From the NCBI GenBank assembly GCA_014695295.1, contig JACJNY010000044.1:1-64000 (forward strand): a stretch of DNA of 64,000 nt. The letters are read 5' to 3'. Source of the stretch: Microcoleus sp. FACHB-61 (GTDB lineage: Bacteria; Cyanobacteriota; Cyanobacteriia; Cyanobacteriales; Microcoleaceae). Within the stretch, counting starts at the first letter, position 1; each line of letters starts with the position of its first letter. Shown here piece by piece: positions 8,272 through 16,013 of the stretch. The notes below the pieces were generated by a model that saw nothing but the letters and a program-made list of their open reading frames with translations, had not been told where the DNA came from and did no database searches. The position numbers and the translations under genes are program-made.

Positions 8272-11200
8272 GTGACAGGCTACCACAAATCGGGATATCA
8301 ACGCACCAGAAGCATGGAAAATTTTCAAATCAGCGCTTGGGCTGGAGCAGGGCAAAAAGTGCTGCGCTCGCTCAACCTGCGATCGGAAGAAGTAGAGCGA
8401 ACCGTACTGATGTTCCTCGTCTACACTCTAACCTCCGTCGGGCTGATCTGGCTGGAACTCAGCACGGTAGGTCTGTTCCTAGACGAGTACGGTGCCGACA
8501 AAATGCCTTATATCTACATAGCCAGCGCCTTTATCGGTTCAGGCTTGGGATTTGTCTACTCGTGGCTGCAAAAAATCCTGCCGCTGAGGCGCACCGTCGT
8601 AGTTGTTCTGGGAATGATGTCGGTACCGCTATTTTTGTTTCGATTCGGCATCGGCTACGAAAATACTAAGATAGCTGGCATCAGCATTGCTTTTATTACT
8701 ATTTTTTTGATGTGGCTGTGGGTGGAAGCTTGCTATGTCCTGAACGACCTTAACACTTCCATCACTTCCAACCAACTGTTTAATATTAGAGAAATCAAGC
8801 GCACCTATCCGCTAGTCAGCAGCGGCTATCTAGTGGCTGGAGTAGTCAGCGGGTTTTCTCTGCCTGTTTTGCTGCACGTAGTCGGACTCAAAAACGTTAC
8901 CCTCATATCGGGGTTGATGGTGGCCACAGGCTCGGTGTTGCTGTACTACCTCACGGAAAAATACCGTCAAGCATTTCCGGAAACAGCTCATTGGACAGAT
9001 GACGACGAAGACGACGACCAACAAGAATTTACCGCTCGCAAAGTTACAGGCCCGCTGCAAAAATACGCCGTACCTCTAGTCAGTTTCTTCGTCCTCGCAG
9101 AAGTCCTCTATGTCCTGGTAGATTTCCAATTCTACAGCCAGCTAGAATACCAAAACCCGGGGGACGGAGCTAGCTGGATCGCTAGCTTCCTGGGCATTTA
9201 CGAAGGCATACAAGGCCTGTTTCAAGTGGCGACTCAGTGGTTCGCATCCAGTCGCTTGGTAGAAAGAATCGGTGTATTCGTGACGGCGGTGATTTTGCCG
9301 GCGGGTATCGCCATACTCGGGGTGCTGACAATAGGAGCATCCCTGGGCCAGCTAGTATCTGTGTTCATCGGACTGATATTGCTGAGATTTTTAGACGAAC
9401 TGCTGCACTACACGCTCTTGGAAACCGTTAGCCCGGTTTTATTCCAACCGATTCCCGACAATATTCGATCGGGCATTCAAACTCTGGTCAACGGTGTGGG
9501 CGAACCTTTGTCCTGCGGAGTGACAGGAGTTGGCATCCTGATTATGCTGTGGGTGACAGACAAGATACTCCCCCACCAAGACGAAAAGGCATTTCACGAC
9601 CAGCAAAGCTTGATATTTATTGGCGCGATCGTGGTGTTGGCGCTGGTGTGGGTGTTTGTGGTGTGGCTGATCCGCTCTCAATACGTGGGTTTGTTGGTCA
9701 AAAGTGCGGAACGGGGGCGCTTGGGCGTCACAGACGTTGACCTCAAAGCTCTCAAGCGCGCAGTGGTGGAAACTCTACAAAAGCCGGGCGGCGAAGATGA
9801 AAAGCGCTCTTGCATAGAACTCCTGACGCAAATTGACCCCAAAAATGTCGGAGAAGTTCTGGCTCCCATCCTCGATTCGCTGTCCCCAAGTTTGCAGCGC
9901 CAGAGCTTGGAAACGATGCTGCAACACCCGAACCCGGCATATTTACAAGCTGTCCGCGCACTTTCGCAGCAATCCTTGCCGCCGGAGGTGCTGGCCTTGG
10001 CTTTGCGCTACATCTGGCTGACGGAAGCTGAACCGAATATTGACAGCTTGCGGCCTTACTTGCAGCCGACCGTCGATCCGGTGGTGCGGGGTACGGCGGC
10101 TGCTTTAATTATGAGAAGGGGCGATCGCCAGCAAAAGGCAGAGGCTACTAACACGCTGCGCCAAATGCTGACACACAAGCAAGAGCGGGAACGTGTTATG
10201 GGGACGCGGGCTCTGGGAGAAGCTGATTATTTGCAAGGACTGCGGCTGCACATCCCCAATCTGTTGCAAGATGAATCTCTGCGAGTGCGCTGCGCTCTGC
10301 TAGACGTGATTTCGTCTACTCATTCGGAAGAATATTATCCTTCGCTGCTGCGCGGACTCGGCTACAAATCGACTAGGGAAGCGGCTTTGCAGGCTATAGT
10401 CAAACTTCACAACGACGCCATTCCTTTGCTCGTGTATTTGGCTGAGGACATCCACAAGTCGGATTTGGTCAGGTTGCAAGCTTGGACGGCTCTGGGTCAA
10501 ATAGGGACTCCGGAGGCGATCGACATTTTGGTCAGCAATTTGATGACGGCTTGGGGAACTACCAGGCGCAACATCCTCCGCATCCTGTTGAAAATGCCTT
10601 CGGAAGCGGGGATAGAAGGGGTTCTAGACCGCATCGGCCGCAGCGGCTTGGAAACTCTCATCGAACAGGAGTTAATGTTTATCGGTCAAATTTATGCAGG
10701 TCTAGTAGATTTGTCTGGGGTAACAACCTACGGCAATTTCTCGGAGCGGGATGCCCACAGCACCGGGGCACCTGGGAACAATACGGCTCTATTGTTGCAG
10801 CGGGCTCTGGCGGGGCTGGAAGCTGATGCTAAGGAGCGGTGTTTTTTGCTGATGAAGTTTCTTTATCCGCTGGACACAGTACAAGCCGCTGCTTTCAACC
10901 TCGCTTCTGGCCAACCTTCTATGGTTGCTAGGGGATTGGAAATTCTCGACAATACTGTGGATATAGCTAGGAAACGATCGCTGATCAATTTGTTGGATCA
11001 GCACTCGGAAAGAGAAAAATTGACCAATCTCTCCGAATTAATGGTTTACAAACCTCTAGCCCCTAGCGATCGCTTGCGTCGCTTGCTAGAATTGCGCCAC
11101 TTCCTTTCGGATTGGGCTTTGGCGTGCTGCTTTCACTTGGCGAGGGAAGCGCGGTGGAGCCTTACCGCTCAACAAACTCTCGTCTGTCTGCAGCACCCGA

Positions 11201-11358
11201 CGGGTTTTGTCCGCGAAGCAGTGTTAGCCTATTTGAAAATAGCCTCGCCGCGGGCTTTGGTCGAATTGTTGCCGAGGCTGCAAAATGACCCCGATAATTT
11301 GGTATCCGCTCAAGTTGAAGAGATGATGGCCGAGTTGGGGAGTAGCCCAAAAAGGTAA
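8272..11358 (+). CDS. ATP/ADP-translocase-like membrane protein fused to HEAT repeats
   Basis: The 1028-residue protein has two halves. Residues about 40-490 contain roughly eleven hydrophobic helices and resemble the nucleotide (Tlc/NTT-type) transporter fold and related MFS-like proteins. Residues about 500-1028 are soluble helical repeats of the HEAT/PBS-lyase type, with units such as VRGTAAALIMR, RVRCALLDVIS and VREAVLAYLKI. The start is taken as GTG at 8272, because GGAG lies five bases upstream; ATG at 8314 is the alternative. Transport of nucleotides is only inferred. The HEAT half would lie in the cytosol and could bind a partner. The next gene, on the same strand, encodes a cyclic-nucleotide-binding protein. 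Confidence 0.75.
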   Translation: MTGYHKSGYQRTRSMENFQISAWAGAGQKVLRSLNLRSEEVERTVLMFLVYTLTSVGLIWLELSTVGLFLDEYGADKMPYIYIASAFIGSGLGFVYSWLQKILPLRRTVVVVLGMMSVPLFLFRFGIGYENTKIAGISIAFITIFLMWLWVEACYVLNDLNTSITSNQLFNIREIKRTYPLVSSGYLVAGVVSGFSLPVLLHVVGLKNVTLISGLMVATGSVLLYYLTEKYRQAFPETAHWTDDDEDDDQQEFTARKVTGPLQKYAVPLVSFFVLAEVLYVLVDFQFYSQLEYQNPGDGASWIASFLGIYEGIQGLFQVATQWFASSRLVERIGVFVTAVILPAGIAILGVLTIGASLGQLVSVFIGLILLRFLDELLHYTLLETVSPVLFQPIPDNIRSGIQTLVNGVGEPLSCGVTGVGILIMLWVTDKILPHQDEKAFHDQQSLIFIGAIVVLALVWVFVVWLIRSQYVGLLVKSAERGRLGVTDVDLKALKRAVVETLQKPGGEDEKRSCIELLTQIDPKNVGEVLAPILDSLSPSLQRQSLETMLQHPNPAYLQAVRALSQQSLPPEVLALALRYIWLTEAEPNIDSLRPYLQPTVDPVVRGTAAALIMRRGDRQQKAEATNTLRQMLTHKQERERVMGTRALGEADYLQGLRLHIPNLLQDESLRVRCALLDVISSTHSEEYYPSLLRGLGYKSTREAALQAIVKLHNDAIPLLVYLAEDIHKSDLVRLQAWTALGQIGTPEAIDILVSNLMTAWGTTRRNILRILLKMPSEAGIEGVLDRIGRSGLETLIEQELMFIGQIYAGLVDLSGVTTYGNFSERDAHSTGAPGNNTALLLQRALAGLEADAKERCFLLMKFLYPLDTVQAAAFNLASGQPSMVARGLEILDNTVDIARKRSLINLLDQHSEREKLTNLSELMVYKPLAPSDRLRRLLELRHFLSDWALACCFHLAREARWSLTAQQTLVCLQHPTGFVREAVLAYLKIASPRALVELLPRLQNDPDNLVSAQVEEMMAELGSSPKR

Positions 11359-11441
11359 TGCAAGACATTAAAAGTTAAAAATGAGTCCTCGGGAAGTAGA
11401 AGGCTGTTAATTAGGCAAGGGCAAAAAACATAGTATCTTGT

Positions 11442-11505
11442 AGGGCGGGTGAGAGCTAATAATCTATGATACAAACGAGTTTAGGAACGCTCTCGCCCGC
11501 CCTCC
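11442..11505. repeat. Long inverted repeat, AGGGCGGG type
   Basis: AGGGCGGGTGAGAGC and GCTCTCGCCCGCCCT form a 15-bp stem with one G-U pair around a loop of about 34 bases. No T run follows. It may be an mRNA-processing or termination element between the two genes, or a small mobile palindrome. Confidence 0.6.
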
Positions 11506-11640
11506 CATCTAATGTTTATTTGTAACCACCTACTTATATAGAAGGCATAAGGCAGAATAGAATGAAAAAAATTCTGCCGATCGCCTTTTTCTTCCCCTTC
11601 CCCTTCCCTTTCCCCTTTAAATAAATCACTGCATCTCATT

Positions 11641-12117
11641 ATGTTAACCAGCGTCGAACGCCTATTGTTGGTCAGGGAGGTTCCGATTTTTAAGGAACTG
11701 CGGGATGATTTTCTCGTGCGTCTAGCATCGGTAATGGATGAACTTTCGTTTCCTTCCAAGCACAGAATTTTTACGGAAGGACAAGAAGGTCGATCGCTCT
11801 ATATTTTGGTATCGGGAACGGTGCGGGTTCATATAGGCGATCGGGATTTGGCACAGTTGAAATCGGGGGCTTGTTTCGGGGAAATGTCGCTGTTTGATGC
11901 GGAACCTCGATCGGCTTCTATTTCTACTATCGAACAATCCGAGTGTTTGATGCTGACTCAAATGCAGCTCTACGATGCGATTGATGAAACGCCGGGAATT
12001 GCTGTGAATATTATTCGCTTGCTGTCGCGCCGGATTCGCGAGTTGAATCAAAAGTTGAATGCTAAAGAGGCAGTTATGCCGCCGACAGAGACTGCGAGAG
12101 TTGCTGAAATGCGATGA
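11641..12117 (+). CDS. Cyclic nucleotide-binding domain protein
   Basis: The 158 residues are almost entirely one cNMP-binding domain: PIFKELRDDFL at the N-terminus, the GQEGRSLYILVSGTVRVH core, then FGEMSLFDAEPRSASIS, which is the phosphate-binding cassette with the conserved Gly-Glu and Arg-Ser. There is no helix-turn-helix, so it is not a CRP-type regulator. It may act by binding a partner, and the HEAT-repeat protein encoded upstream on the same strand is the obvious candidate (inference). An inverted repeat and a pyrimidine-rich tract separate the two genes by about 280 bases. Confidence 0.87.
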   Translation: MLTSVERLLLVREVPIFKELRDDFLVRLASVMDELSFPSKHRIFTEGQEGRSLYILVSGTVRVHIGDRDLAQLKSGACFGEMSLFDAEPRSASISTIEQSECLMLTQMQLYDAIDETPGIAVNIIRLLSRRIRELNQKLNAKEAVMPPTETARVAEMR

Positions 12118-12177
12118 AAGTTGGGAATTAGGTAATTGTGTTTCAGTCGATCTGTAATTCTGCACAATTTATCTTCT

Positions 12178-12247
12178 GTAGGGTGCCCAATGCGTACCTT
12201 AAGAATCGCAAAATTTCTCTTGGTAGGGTTTGCAGTGCGCACCTTAC
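12178..12247. repeat. Two copies of the GTAGGGTGCGCAATGCGCACC dispersed repeat
   Basis: TGTAGGGTGCCCAATGCGTACC (about 12178) and TAGGGTTTGCAGTGCGCACC (about 12221) are diverged copies of an imperfect palindrome. Other copies lie near 46188 and 57427. All are intergenic. Confidence 0.75.
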
Positions 12248-12280
12248 ACTGACTTTTTTGTGAGTTATAAAACAATTAAA

Positions 12281-12310
12281 AACCCGGTTTCTTCTTGAAA
12301 AAACCGGGTT
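12281..12310. terminator. AACCCGGTTT hairpin between convergent genes
   Basis: AACCCGGTTT and AAACCGGGTT pair perfectly around a short loop, between the cNMP-domain gene (plus) and the DUF4870 gene (minus). It fits a bidirectional terminator. The same hairpin sequence recurs near 23774, 25335, 25786 and 30763. Confidence 0.65.
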
Positions 12311-12342
12311 GTTGAAATCGATGCTGAAGGGCGATTTATTGT

Positions 12343-12687
12343 CTAAACTATTCGGAAAATAAAAGGGTAGCGGTAAGGTTGGTTAGGATCTTGCAAAATG
12401 TGGAGAATAGCCATTATTGTCAGTCCCCAGTGCACCAGATAACCTATTGGCACTAAAATAAAGCCAGCAAGACCGAGAGTGATGACAGTTAAGACCCCAA
12501 TCACCAGGCTGTAAAACCATACATTAAGGTGAAAATTGATCGCTTCTGTGGCGTTTTCTTTGACAACGGGGTCATCTGATACTAACAATACAGCGATCGG
12601 CGCTCCGATCGAGAACAGTAACGTGCTGAAAAAAATCGCCCCGTGGCACACCAGTGATAGTAGCTTTCGCTTGTCAGAGTCGTACAT
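12343..12687 (-). CDS. DUF4870 membrane protein
   Basis: From the ATG at 12687 the protein has 114 residues with three hydrophobic helices and the DUF4870 pattern: LVCHGAIFFS, the VKENATEAINFHLN block, and the C-terminal IMAILHILQDPNQPYRYPFIFRI. An upstream in-frame start would add 18 residues, but AAGGAAAAG just ahead of 12687 is a good ribosome site, and the extra residues are not family-like. The function is unknown; members are small inner-membrane proteins. Confidence 0.87.
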   Translation of the reverse strand: MYDSDKRKLLSLVCHGAIFFSTLLFSIGAPIAVLLVSDDPVVKENATEAINFHLNVWFYSLVIGVLTVITLGLAGFILVPIGYLVHWGLTIMAILHILQDPNQPYRYPFIFRIV

Positions 12688-12786
12688 ATTACTTTTCCTT
12701 GACTTTAGTGATAATTTTACCTTTAATAGCAACTGTAGCACAGGCTATAATGGCGATCGGGTGATGATTCCCCTACCTAATTTGTG

Positions 12787-14415
12787 ATGACAACTGAACT
12801 CGAAACTGAACTGCTAACTGCTGTTGAGCGCCGGCGCAACTTTGCTATTATCTCGCACCCCGACGCGGGTAAAACTACTTTGACAGAGAAGCTGCTGCTG
12901 TACGGAGGTGCAATTCACGAAGCAGGTTCTGTGAAAGCGCGGCGGGCTCAGCGACACGCTACGTCTGACTGGATGGCGATGGAACAGCAGCGGGGAATTT
13001 CTATTACTTCTACTGTTTTGCAGTTTGAGTATCAAAATTATCACATTAATCTGCTCGATACTCCGGGACACCAAGATTTTAGCGAAGATACTTATCGAAC
13101 TCTGGCGGCGGCTGACAATGCGGTGATGCTTGAGGATGCTGCTAAGGGTTTGGAACCGCAAACTCGGAAGTTATTTGAAGTTTGTAAGCTGCGAAGTCTG
13201 CCTATTTTTACTTTCTTTAATAAGCTCGATCGCCCTAGCAGAGAACCTTTGGATTTGTTGGACGAAATTGAGAAGGAATTGGGGTTGCAGACTTATCCGG
13301 TAAATTGGCCCATAGGTACGGGCGATCGCTTTAAAGGTGTTTTCGATCGCAGAGGGCGCAAAATTCACTTATTCGAGCGCACTAAACACGGTTCTCGCGC
13401 TGCTGTTGATACGGTCATCGAATTGGGCGATCCGCGCATTGAAGATTTGTTGGAACAAGACCTTTACTATCAGCTCAAAGAAGAGTTGGAACTGCTTGAT
13501 GAGTTGGGAACTGAACTCGATTTAGATTTAGTTCGGGCTGGAAAAATGACGCCTGTTTTCTTTGGCAGCGCCATGAGCAATTTTGGGGTCGAACTGTTTT
13601 TAGATGCGTTTTTAGATTACGCAATGAAGCCGATCGCCCGCAAGAGCAGCGCCGGAGATTTGCCGCCAACTTATGAAGATTTTACCGGGTTTGTGTTTAA
13701 ATTGCAAGCGAATATGGACCCGAGACATCGCGATCGGGTTGCGTTTATTCGGGTTTGTACGGGCAAGTTTGAAAAGGACATGAACGTGACTCACGCTCGC
13801 AGTGGTAAAACGGTGCGTTTGTCAAGGCCTCAAAAGTTATTTGCTCAGGATCGCGAGTCGATCGAGGTTGCTTATCCAGGCGATGTGATCGGTTTGAACA
13901 ATCCGGGGGTATTTGCGATCGGCGATACTATTTACACCGGCCAAAAACTGGAATATGAAGGGATTCCCTGTTTTTCTCCCGAACTTTTTGCTTTTTTGAG
14001 AAATCCCAATCCTTCTAAGTTTAAGCAGTTCCGCAAGGGCGTTTCGGAGTTGCAGGAAGAAGGCGCAGTGCAAATTATGTACTCGGTTGATGAGTCGAAA
14101 CGCGAGCCAATTTTGGCGGCTGTCGGACAGTTGCAATTTGAAGTTGTGCAGTTCAGAATGCAGTCGGAATATAATGTGGAAACGACGATCGATATGTTGC
14201 CTTACAGTGTAGCTCGTTGGGTTGACGGCGGTTGGGATGCGCTGGAAAAAGTTGGGCGGCTGTTTAATACGGTGACGGTGAAAGATACTTGGGGAAGGCC
14301 GGTTTTGCTGTTTAGAAATGAGTGGAATTGCCGACAGGTGGAAGGGGAGCATCCTGTGTTGAAGTTAAATGCGATCGCCCCTGTGGTTTCTGGTTTGGCT
14401 GTTAGCGAGGAGTGA
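12787..14415 (+). CDS. prfC: Peptide chain release factor 3
   Basis: This 542-residue GTPase recycles RF1/RF2 from the ribosome after peptide release. G1 is [13 protein letters not shown], the switch I region has GISITSTV, G3 is [12 protein letters not shown], and G4 is FNKLDRP. The extra signatures [14 protein letters not shown] and the C-terminal [13 protein letters not shown] separate RF3 from EF-G. The length is typical. GTG at 12784 is immediately followed by ATG at 12787, which I take as the start. It is a single-gene unit that starts about 100 bases from the divergent DUF4870 gene. Confidence 0.96.
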   Translation: MTTELETELLTAVERRRNFAIISHPDAGKTTLTEKLLLYGGAIHEAGSVKARRAQRHATSDWMAMEQQRGISITSTVLQFEYQNYHINLLDTPGHQDFSEDTYRTLAAADNAVMLEDAAKGLEPQTRKLFEVCKLRSLPIFTFFNKLDRPSREPLDLLDEIEKELGLQTYPVNWPIGTGDRFKGVFDRRGRKIHLFERTKHGSRAAVDTVIELGDPRIEDLLEQDLYYQLKEELELLDELGTELDLDLVRAGKMTPVFFGSAMSNFGVELFLDAFLDYAMKPIARKSSAGDLPPTYEDFTGFVFKLQANMDPRHRDRVAFIRVCTGKFEKDMNVTHARSGKTVRLSRPQKLFAQDRESIEVAYPGDVIGLNNPGVFAIGDTIYTGQKLEYEGIPCFSPELFAFLRNPNPSKFKQFRKGVSELQEEGAVQIMYSVDESKREPILAAVGQLQFEVVQFRMQSEYNVETTIDMLPYSVARWVDGGWDALEKVGRLFNTVTVKDTWGRPVLLFRNEWNCRQVEGEHPVLKLNAIAPVVSGLAVSEE

Positions 14416-14442
14416 GATTACCGCAGGCAAAGGACACAACAA

Positions 14443-14463
14443 GGACACAACACTGTTGTGTCC
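14443..14463. terminator. GGACACAAC hairpin after prfC
   Basis: GGACACAAC and GTTGTGTCC form a perfect nine-base stem with a three-base loop. The first arm is also repeated once directly upstream. No T run follows, so its termination role is uncertain. Confidence 0.45.
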
Positions 14464-14514
14464 ATACAAATGATATTTATTCGGCTTAAATACCCCGGAT
14501 ATAAGAAGTTACAA

Positions 14515-14841
14515 TCAGGGATCTAACAGTTTTTCTAAGATGGTGTAAATGTCTTTTTTGTCACCATCTTTACGCCTCCCTAATCCCACGACAACAACTA
14601 GAACTCGATCTTGTTCGACTTGATAAACTATACGATAGCGCTGTCCAACAGCTCGGATGCTGCGAAATCCTGATAGGTTATCTACAAGGGCTTTGCCTTG
14701 CTTTTGTGGTTCAAATTTTAGTTGATCAATGCGATCGCGCAATTTTTCCTGTTCTCGTCGATCTTTGACTGCCTCCAACATTTCCAGTGCCAGTGGCGTA
14801 AGCTGGATCTCATATTCGATCGCATTTTCTTCGTGATTCAT
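14515..14841 (-). CDS. RelE/ParE-family toxin
   Basis: This 108-residue protein has the RelE/ParE fold pattern: an N-terminal YEIQLTPLALEML, a helix with LRDRIDQLKFEPQ, then FRSIRAVGQRYRIVYQVEQDRVLVVVVGLGRRKDGD. The Arg and Tyr cluster near residues 60-75 and the GLGRRKD motif resemble ribosome-dependent mRNA interferases. Its start overlaps the antitoxin stop by four bases (ATGA), so the two are translationally coupled. The target and activity are inferred from the family. Confidence 0.88.
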   Translation of the reverse strand: MNHEENAIEYEIQLTPLALEMLEAVKDRREQEKLRDRIDQLKFEPQKQGKALVDNLSGFRSIRAVGQRYRIVYQVEQDRVLVVVVGLGRRKDGDKKDIYTILEKLLDP

Positions 14842-15101
14842 AGTCCCAATTTTGCTTTGGCATTTTCCCAGGAAATAGTTTCCCCTTGGCGTGCTTGGGT
14901 GATGCTTTGGCGCAATTTGGCAACGAATTCTGTATCGGTGAGAATATCTAAGGTTTCTAACAGTTCAGTCAAATGCGTGTAGCTCATTGCAGCCATAACG
15001 GGAACGCCATCTTGAGTGATGATGATAGGCTCATTGATAAGTTCTTGGGGTAGGTTTGGAAGCTGCTGCTGTGCTTGGGCAATGGTGAGTCGTTTGGACA
15101 T
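14838..15101 (-). CDS. Phd/YefM-like antitoxin
   Basis: The 87-residue protein has the Phd/YefM layout. The N-terminal DNA-binding half contains TIAQAQQQLPNLPQELINEPIIITQDGVPVMAAMSY, in segments that match the family. The acidic, helical C-terminal half (LTDTEFVAKLRQSITQ) would wrap the toxin. It precedes the toxin gene and overlaps it by four bases. Phd-family proteins autorepress their operon. I could not pick out a clear operator upstream. Confidence 0.88.
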   Translation of the reverse strand: MSKRLTIAQAQQQLPNLPQELINEPIIITQDGVPVMAAMSYTHLTELLETLDILTDTEFVAKLRQSITQARQGETISWENAKAKLGL

Positions 15102-15171
15102 GGTTGTACTAAAGCAACATTACTTTTAATTTAGCATTTCGGCCCAACTAACTGGTTTGCAGCCGCTGACG

Positions 15172-15225
15172 CTGGTAACGAGTAAATCCAAAATCTAAGA
15201 TCCAAAATCTAAAATCCAAAATCGA
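15172..15225. repeat. AAAATC(C/T) heptamer array
   Basis: Degenerate tandem heptamers (AAATCCA, AAATCTA and similar) run from about 15184 to 15222 and end in AATCGATTGACGGCGG, much like the arrays near 5800 and 8200. Confidence 0.75.
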
Positions 15226-15412
15226 TTGACGGCGGCCCCCCTCTGCGGCTACGCTTTGAAGTGAGAGGTTGCTTGCTTGTAGAGGAGGCAGCCCGCGTCG
15301 CCCAAAAATCTAGTTGCACTGCCCAAAGCTGCTGGTAACAGCAATGGACAGCATAACCGCCAAACTGGGACTAGCAGTCTGGAGGCTAACGGAGTATCTT
15401 AACATCCTCTGT

Positions 15413-15485
15413 AGCCGCCCTGCTATGTGTTGAAATGCGGGGCGGCTGGGTTTTTGGGTTTTTCTAGAAAACCCAAAACCAGGAG
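15413..15485 (+). promoter_or_regulatory. Two stacked hairpins in the leader of the next gene
   Basis: AGCCGCCC (15413-15420) pairs with GGGCGGCT (15440-15447) and is followed by TTTTT and TTTTT tracts, as in an intrinsic terminator. Directly after it, GGGTTTT (15456-15462) pairs with AAAACCC (15468-15474), extended by outer GGTTTT/AAAACC pairs. This second hairpin ends right before the Shine-Dalgarno AGGAG (15481-15485). The layout fits an attenuator or a translation-control element. Confidence 0.5.
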
Positions 15486-15493
15486 AACATATT

Positions 15494-15784
15494 ATGTCAC
15501 AGGAATTCGTGCCTGACGACAACTTTTCCGTTAGCGAAGCCCTCGAAGAGGATCGCCCAAATGACGACTCAGCAGCAGTATGCGAACAGGAAGTGGTGCT
15601 GTTAACGGTTGTCGGTTCGCCCAAAGGTGTCCGGGAAACCATACTCACTTTGTACCGGCTGGGATTTGCAGAAGTGGGCGATTGGAGTCCCGTACAGCGT
15701 GCCGCTAATCCGAAGCAGGTGATGAGCGTGCTGATCCGTCGGAAGCGGGCTGAGGGTACATCGCCGAGACAATCTGGGCGGTAA
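15494..15784 (+). CDS. Small conserved cyanobacterial protein, function unknown
   Basis: This is a 96-residue acidic-then-basic protein. The first 35 residues are acidic and probably disordered. The core EVVLLTVVGSPKGVRETILTLYRLGF, followed by VGDWSPVQ and VMSVLIRRKR, is a small alpha/beta domain with a look familiar from cyanobacterial proteins of unknown role. The ATG at 15494 has AGGAG eight bases upstream. No domain of known function is recognisable, and the long structured leader suggests regulated expression. Confidence 0.75.
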   Translation: MSQEFVPDDNFSVSEALEEDRPNDDSAAVCEQEVVLLTVVGSPKGVRETILTLYRLGFAEVGDWSPVQRAANPKQVMSVLIRRKRAEGTSPRQSGR

Positions 15785-15868
15785 GCTGCAAGGTTAAATA
15801 GCTAAATTCGAGGGCGGGCTTTTAACGCTCTGTCCCTGAGTCCGGCAGGGGTTGAAACCCCTGCCTCA

Positions 15869-15930
15869 AAACTAAAGTCCTCAGTTGAGGACTAATGAAT
15901 TCTTCAGTCCTCGACCGAGGACTTTTGCTA
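15869..15930. repeat. AGTCCTCAACTGAGGACT dispersed palindromes
   Basis: AGTCCTCAGTTGAGGACT and AGTCCTCGACCGAGGACT lie close together. Related AGTCCTCA...GAAGACT or AAGGACTTTAG phrases recur near 19232, 23697, 35990-36040 and 44560-44625. They are a dispersed intergenic palindrome family. Confidence 0.75.
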
Positions 15931-15940
15931 AAAGCCCCGT

Positions 15941-15989
15941 GGAATTCATTCCCTGGCGACCTTTCGGTTTAAGGCAGGGAATGAATTCC
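15941..15989. terminator. Perfect 15-bp inverted repeat after the STAND gene
   Basis: GGAATTCATTCCCTG (15941-15955) and CAGGGAATGAATTCC (15975-15989) are exact inverted copies with a 19-base spacer, 25 bases beyond the stop codon of the NTPase gene. It may stabilise or end that transcript. No T run was seen. Confidence 0.55.
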
Positions 15990-16013
15990 GCGTCTTTACT
16001 CATTTCGATCGAG

